Program-made: the position numbers and the translations under genes
DNA from: Anagrus nilaparvatae
Lineage: Eukaryota > Arthropoda > Insecta > Hymenoptera > Mymaridae
DNA: 64,000 nucleotides
Direction of reading: 5' to 3'
NCBI GenBank assembly: GCA_022575985.1
Contig: JAKSXM010000007.1
Coordinates: forward strand, 53,474,501 to 53,538,500
In this document: piece by piece, positions 58,256 to 64,000 of the stretch
How positions within the stretch are numbered: position 1 is the stretch's first letter
Layout: each line of letters starts with the position of its first letter
Notes under the pieces: model-generated
What the model was told of the DNA's origin: nothing
The model's input: the letters and a program-made list of their open reading frames with translations, nothing else
The model's database searches: none

Positions 58256-60175
58256 ATCAAAATGAAGAAAACGAGATGATCCGCGTGTTAATCTAAAAAG
58301 TTTTATATAGGTTTTATTGACTAAAGGATTTAGTTACATTTTGGAAAAAATATTTTGACTGATTTTCGTTACCTTTCAGTCCAACTTAGGTCCTCTTGGC
58401 ATGGAATCAATTAAGTTCAGAGCATGAACTTTCGAAGAATTTAAGTGCTCCTAATAAAGCCCAATAAATTTTATTTTGAATACATTCGATGTGGCAGACT
58501 CACTTGACTCCATTTATATAAAAATTTAAACATCAGTGCTACAATTAACCAGCGAATATGTTAATTTTAATTAATTAATTCAGGAATGTTTATTTTTTTT
58601 TTAAATATGTTAGGTAGGAGAGCATTCAAAAAATTTTTATTTTATATTATTCCTGATTTCTTAGTTTTTCTTTTAAACTTTGATTTTTAAAAGCTAAGGT
58701 AATGGGAATGATTATATTTTTATTTCTTAATCTTAAATTTGTATTCAAAAATTTTGAATCCCTATAAGGGTCTTCAAAGAAAAATTTGTTATCTTGTAAA
58801 AATTTTAAATTAAATATTGAAGTTAAAATGATTATAATTTACAATTAACCAATAAAAACAATCAAAAAAATGTTTTTTCTTTTTTTACTTTTAACTCTAT
58901 TACGAAATACTGTTTATATTACATAATTATTTCTAAAGAAATAAGTAACGCCCATTTAAAGAAACGTATTATATAAAATAAATACTTTTCACACCTCTTA
59001 CATGTTATGCAATTAAAAAAATAACAAATAATGAAAAAAAGAATTTATTTATTATTTGTAGTGGTTTCTTTCTCGAAGTAGGGCCTACATAAATTATTTG
59101 AGTATTTGACTATGCAAAATGTACTGCGAACAAAGCATTAAGGGAAATTGGTTATCTTCCTAATTTGGAAGTATTATAACTGCGAAATCAGTTTTTCCAG
59201 CAGGAGTTTACAACAAAAGTTGAAACATAACTTTTGAGGGTCGAATTCTTCTCGTACTTCTTTTATCAATACCAACTTGTTTTGCATTTATGCCATCATC
59301 TGGTTATAAGAGTTGTCTCTAATTAATGGTCTCCTTGTTAACGAAGCTCGTCCAATTTTTAATTTCTTTTTACTAAATGAAACAATAAAAAAAATAAATT
59401 GTCCCTTGTGGCAAAACCGAACATCTTTTTTGATCATCAATAGATTTTCTTCAACAGAAACTAGACAGAAACCCTAACTAAAAGCGTTACACTTCTGTTT
59501 ACTTTCTGGACATATTACCTTGCCGGTTTCTGGGCTATGAGTAAGAAATCTAGTTGGTTTTTGCCCATTTTTTGTTTCAATTTGCCACAAGAGGTTGAGA
59601 AAATTATTTTATATAACGCAATTAAACTAATAAAATAATTGAACATTTAATTTTTTTTTAAACGAATGTCAGTTAATATGTATGTTACCCATTTCCATTT
59701 ATAAATTTGTAATGTAAAAAAATATAAAATTAAATATAATTTTAATTGAAAAAAAAGTATGTAGATAGTTGTAAAATTGCGTGTTCGTTATGTTGCGTGG
59801 AAGCCATATAGAAATAAAAATGTAACGTAACAACATAAAAGAAAACTTTTACGTTATTATTATGATCATAAAATTACTTTTATGTATGGGTTGATCTATT
59901 TTATTTAAAAGAAATATTTTAGAATTTTTTTTATATCCGAAATTTAATTAAAATATTAGTTATTTTAAGACTTTTTTTTACGTTTCAAGTAATTTGCAAT
60001 TGTTTGAGCAAAAAAAATTTGCTACCCGCAAGCAGAATACTTTCTTTTGCGATATTTAAACGAATTTTTTTTCAGTTTAGAATTTACTAAATGAATCGAA
60101 GATGTAAACAAATTTCAGAATTTTTAGGATTTTTTAAGAATTAAAAATTATTTGAAAAAACGCTTTTATTTAGTA
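58256..60175. other. Intronic DNA; 59080-59600 less AT-rich and unassigned
   Basis: From about 59080 to 59600 the composition is more even. A minus-strand reading gives scattered open pieces with Cys and charged residues, but stops are frequent and I recognise no family. It could be a worn coding fragment of a transposon. The rest is AT-rich. A CACTGAAA-class scrap lies near 60000-60075. Confidence 0.35.
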
Positions 60176-63106
60176 GGCGAATTCTATAATCGTCCAGTAA
60201 ACTCTTGCGTTCATCCGTTATAGTGGAAGCGAATTAGACATAAAAATCACTGAATAGTGATGTAAAAGGGAAGTGCAATTTTTTTTTTTTTCGTGTTTAA
60301 TATACATATGTAAGAAGGAATCTGATTTCTTATGTGTCCCGGAGGGTAACTTTGCCAGATATATGGCAAAAACTACTTTTTTGCTAAATTTTAAGAAGTT
60401 TGCTATCGGATTTTGTCATATCTCTGGTTAAAATGGTCATAAAAAAAAAAAAAAAAATGGAAAATTTTCGTAATTAGACAGAGAATGAAACTAATTGGGT
60501 GAGGTTACTATTAAAATATATCCTAACCTCCAAAAATCCAATTTTGTCCAATTTTTTATATTTTTTTAATAACTTGGGCAAAAATAATCAGATTTTTATG
60601 AAAATCTCAGGAAATATGTATTTTAATGACGGGACCATGAGGTTAAATTTTTGTGAAAAATTTTTTTTTTTTTTGGCCAAAAATCAAATTTTTCCGCAAA
60701 AATTGAGCAGTTTTGAAATTAGCGCCATTTTATGCAAAAACATGCTAGGGTAAATTTTTTTTTTTTAAAGTTGCCTTTTTTTATGTACTTTAACCTCAGT
60801 ACGCGTAAGTATTCATTAGCTCAATTAAAATGCCCATTTTAGGAGCAAGAATGAAAAATTCCCTATTAATTTTTAAATTTTTTAAATTTTTGCCGTATTT
60901 GGTGTAATTTGCGGAATTTTTTGTGCTGTTTCTTACGTATTTTATACAAAATTTAACTTTTACTTTTATTTAGCCATAATATTTTTCTTAAAATTTGGCC
61001 TAACCTCAAAAATAACGTTTTTTTGGGTCCTGTCGTCAGGCATGCTATTCAATGCCATAAAAGCTCCATGGGAAAAAATGGCTGGAATTTATGTTTTTTG
61101 ACCCCCTAAACACGAATCCGAGGTCCGTTTTGCAAAATTCGTGGTCAATTATTTGTTATTAACAATTTATTGCAAAACTTTATAACAATCTAAATGTTAA
61201 ATATCCTGTAGCTAAAACCATTCAAAATTTTGATAAGTTCCTGATTTTATTATACATATTTTGACTCACTGAATTCGAATTTCCAATTTATAAAGTCGTA
61301 TTATTAATTTTTTAAACAATTTTAATTTGTTTATAAACCAAAATTAATATGTTGCTATGTCAAGTTCTACATTGATACCTTTATTTATGTATTTTTTGAA
61401 CTTTTGATCACGATTTTCTGGTTTTTTTTTTCAAAAACCAACCCCTGTGATTGTTTAAACAATTTTATTTTGTTTATAAGCCAGAATAGGTATGTTGTTA
61501 AAATTCGACAAAAACATGAATTCCGTTGTAATTGTTTAAACAATTACTGCAAAATTGTTTAAACAATTACTATAAGTAAGATTTTTAAAAGAAAGAACCT
61601 GAAAATCGTGATCAGAGGGTCAAAAAATACATAAATAAAGGTGTCACACGTAATTTTCAAAAAAATTTTGTTGAAATAAATTATAAAAAACTTAATACTT
61701 TTTAAACAATTAATCCTACGACATTGCAAATTAAAAATTCGGATACAGCAATTAAATATTATTCAAAATTGGTAAGGTTTTAAAAGTAAGGTTTTTGCAA
61801 AAAAGAACTTGAAAATCGTGATCAGAGGGTCAAAAATACATAAAAAAAGGTTTCACACTTAATTTTCAAGAAAAAATTGTTTAAACAATTAAATATTTTT
61901 TAAACAATTAATCATACGACCTTATAAATTAGAAATTTGGATTCAGTGAGTCAAAATATGTATAATAAAATCAGGAACTTATCAAAATTTTGAATTGTTT
62001 TAGCTACAGGATATTTAACATTTAGATTGTTTTAAAATTTTGCAATAAATTGTTAATAACAAATAATTGACCACGAATTTTGCAAAACGGACCTCGGATT
62101 CGTGTTTAGGGGGTCAAAAAACATAAATTCCAGCCATTTTTTCCCATGGAGCTTTTATGGCATTGAATAGCATGCCTGACGACAGGATCCAAAAAAACGT
62201 TATTTTTGAGGTTAGGCCAAATTTTAAGAAAAATATTATGGCTAAATAAAAGTAAAAGTTAAATTTTGTATAAAATACGTAAGAAACAGCACAAAAAATT
62301 CCGCAAATTACACCAAATACGGCAAAAATTTAAAAAATTTAAAAATTAATAGGGAATTTTTCATTCTTGCTCCTAAAATGGGCATTTTAATTGAGCTAAC
62401 GAATACTTACGCGTACTGAGGTTAAAGTACATAAAAAAAGGCAACTTTAAAAAAAAAAAAATTTACCCTAGCATGTTTTTGCATAAAATGGCGCTAATTT
62501 CAAAACTGCTCAATTTTTGCGGAAAAATTTGATTTTTGGCCAAAAAAAAAAAAATTTTTTCACAAAAATTTAACCTCATGGTCCCGTCATTAAAATACAT
62601 ATTTCCTGAGATTTTCATAAAAATCTGATTATTTTTGCCCAAGTTATTAAAAAAATATAAAAAATTGGACAAAATTGGATTTTTGGAGGTTAGGATATAT
62701 TTTAATAGTAACCTCACCCAATTAGTTTCATTCTCTGTCTAATTACGAAAATTTCCCATTTTTTTTTTTTTTTTATGACCATTTTAACCAGAGATATGAC
62801 AAAATCCGATAGCAAACTTCTTAAAATTTAGCAAAAAAGTAGTTTTTGCCATATATCTGGCAAAGTTACCCTCCGGGACACATAAGAAATCAGATTCCTT
62901 CTTACATATGTATATTAAACACGAAAAAAAAAAAAAAATTGCACTTCCCTTTTACATCACTATTCAATGCTAATTTGCTTCCACTATTAGAGGTCCGAAA
63001 GTTAGTGGCGCCAACCGAAACTAAATTATAAATTAAAATAAACATGTGTGCTTGTGGAACTCTTTTGCCGCACCGCAAGAGTTTACCGGATATTGTAGAA
63101 TGTGCC
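60176..63106. mobile_element. 2.9-kb composite fold-back with GGCACATTCTAC-type ends
   Basis: Arms 60176-61025 and 62191-63106 are complementary over most of their length. The right end reads the inverse of GGCACATTCTACAATATCCG, and the left is a worn GGCGAATTCTATAATCG. The right arm has about 70 bp near 62985-63060 that the left lacks. The two 84-residue ORFs at 60499-60753 (+) and 62463-62717 (-) are the same sequence read from each arm and are not genes. The core (61026-62190) is a second palindromic unit. The short MITE at 9402-9535 shares the ends. Confidence 0.85.
61026..62190. mobile_element. GTCCTGTCG palindromic unit at the core of the 60-63 kb fold-back
   Basis: GGTCCTGTCGTCAGGCATGC and its inverse bound this core, with TTTTTTGACCCCCTAAACAC and GGTCCGTTTTGCAAAATTCG matching the stand-alone element at 16600-16929. 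The inner 800 bp is additional: TTGTTTAAACAATT recurs several times in both orientations and the block CTGAAAATCGTGATCAGAGG occurs twice directly and once inverted. It looks like an expanded relative inserted near the centre of the outer palindrome. Confidence 0.75.
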
Positions 63107-63107
63107 G

Positions 63108-63683
63108 TACACTGAAAAAAAACACTTGCCACCGGTAAAGGTGCTTTGGTTAATTATTGGTTAAAATTTTTAATCAAAAGCTAAAATTAAAAATAAAATT
63201 GATATAATTATAATAGAGGGTAAAAAAATGATCAGTGCATCCATCAAAAGTTAATTAATTTTGTATTATATTGTGGTTTTTTTATGTATTACTACATTTT
63301 TATGTATTCCTTCATTTATCTCTGAAGCTAAGGAGTGACTAATTAAAAAGATTACTTAGTTTAATTTAAATCAATAATTTTTTAATTTAAATTATCTATG
63401 AGATGTATAATCAATAACTTTTTGAAAAATTAATTTTAAAAAGAGTAGTTTTAAATTTATGCTTCAGCCACCAGAATACATTTTTTTATTTACAAAAAAA
63501 AAGTACGTACCTATACATTAAAAAAAAAAAAAACATGCTTATGATTGTAAAAAAATACTATAAAATTAATTCACTCTTAATAGACGCACAGATCATTTTT
63601 TTACCCTGTATTATAATTATAAAATTTTTGTTTTGTATTTTGGCTTTTGGTTGAATTTTCAACCAAAGCACCTCTACCGTGTT
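63108..63683. mobile_element. MITE with TTGGTTGAA/TTCAACCAA motifs, copy 2
   Basis: GGTAAAGGTGCTTTGGTTAA at the left and its inverse-like TTCAACCAAAGCACCTCTAC at the right. The interior matches 45674-46123 (for example AAAAGTTAATTAATTTTGTA and TCTGAAGCTAAGGAGTGACT). A leading ACACTGAAAAAAAA may belong to it. It abuts the end of the previous fold-back and lies about 240 bp before the Ig exon. Confidence 0.7.
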
Positions 63684-63922
63684 AGCTATATGTTTGCTAA
63701 CTCTTTAATTTATTTTAAACCTCATTTGACCCCCCCCCCTAGATACTCCTTTATGAATAAATATAAATTGATTTACTTAGAGATACTTAAATGTTTCCCT
63801 GAAATAAAATGCTTAGGCAGTGCTTATAAAAATTTTTCATGCTAAAATTTCAAGAATTTTAATTTATTTATTGTAGTTTGTAAATTTAAAAATATTTACT
63901 AAAATATTTTTTATTTTTTCAG

Positions 63923-64000
63923 ATATTCCTAGTTTTAGTTTACCAGTAAATAATTTAACAGTATCTGCAGGACGAGAAGCTGTATTTACCTGTATTGTAG
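63923..64000 (+). CDS. Second coding exon (partial): start of the first Ig domain, DIP/lachesin-like
   Basis: Preceded by TTTTTTATTTTTTCAG, a strong 3' splice site. After two bases completing the Asp codon from the exon at 6848-6923, it reads IPSFSLPVNN, then LTVSAGREAVFTCIV and continues past the window. The pattern P-x-F-x3-(I/V)-x-N-(L/V)-TV-x2-GR-(E/D)-A-x-(F/L)-x-C is that of the A'/B strands of the first Ig domain in insect DIP, lachesin and IgLON-like proteins, ending at the first disulphide Cys. The rest of the Ig domains and the membrane anchor must lie downstream. Family level is well supported; the exact paralogue is not. Confidence 0.85.

Larger units (their letters stand above)
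6924..63922 (+). other. Intron of about 57 kb between the two coding exons of the Ig gene
   Basis: It starts GTAACT after CAG and ends in a T-rich tract plus CAG at 63922. Flanking exon phases agree. No other host coding exon was found inside. The intron is largely made of DNA-transposon derivatives, two dead retroelements and AT-rich sequence. Long first introns with regulatory DNA are known for insect neuronal Ig genes. The many fold-backs are what is unusual here. Confidence 0.65.

Noticed and set aside
60499..62717. Two 84-residue ORFs nearly identical to each other on opposite strands
   Set aside because: They are the two arms of the same palindrome read outward-in. The protein is low-complexity and has no domain.

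Overview
This window is AT-rich eukaryotic nuclear DNA, most likely from an insect. It has no bacterial operons and no long host ORFs. It holds one interrupted host gene, many short non-autonomous DNA transposons, and degraded insect-type retroelements (BEL/Pao and Penelope-like). The organism call rests on the gene family, the element types and the base composition, so order or species cannot be given.

The only host gene supported is on the + strand and belongs to the immunoglobulin superfamily, DIP/lachesin-like. A signal-peptide exon lies at 6848-6923 and ends at a CAG|GTAACT donor. The next coding exon starts at 63923 after a pyrimidine-rich CAG acceptor and encodes the start of an Ig domain up to its first cysteine, running off the window. 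The exons join in frame (one base plus two bases form an Asp codon). Together they give a secreted or membrane-anchored neuronal-type adhesion protein whose first coding intron is about 57 kb and fills almost the whole window.

Layout. 1-3772: a composite fold-back element with a second element inserted in it. 4340-5620: an AACGTTT repeat field, a fold-back and a decayed repeat. 5620-6850: upstream and promoter region. 6848-6923: exon 1. 9.1-12.6 kb: a cluster of small palindromic elements, one pair nested. 13-23 kb: several further families, including a 3.9-kb inverted-arm element. 23.2-25.5 kb: a palindrome, a duplicated hairpin repeat and a zinc-finger scrap. 26849-28925: a 2.08-kb near-perfect palindrome. 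29-34 kb: very AT-rich DNA. 34.1-35.7 kb: a dead Penelope-like element on the minus strand with a hammerhead-like motif, split by a small element. 39.8-46.1 kb: more small elements. 48.5-51.5 kb: a dead BEL/Pao pol region on the minus strand. 53.3-55.2 kb: a hAT-like element with an 8-bp target duplication that carries a second fold-back with its own 8-bp duplication. 57.6-58.3 and 60.2-63.7 kb: further fold-backs. 63923-64000: Ig exon.

The main theme is the number of long inverted repeats from at least eight unrelated families inside one intron. The primary transcript of this gene would contain many intramolecular hairpins, the longest with arms of about 1 kb. Target duplications (TA, TAA and 8 bp) and nesting show that many of these are real insertions and give their relative order.
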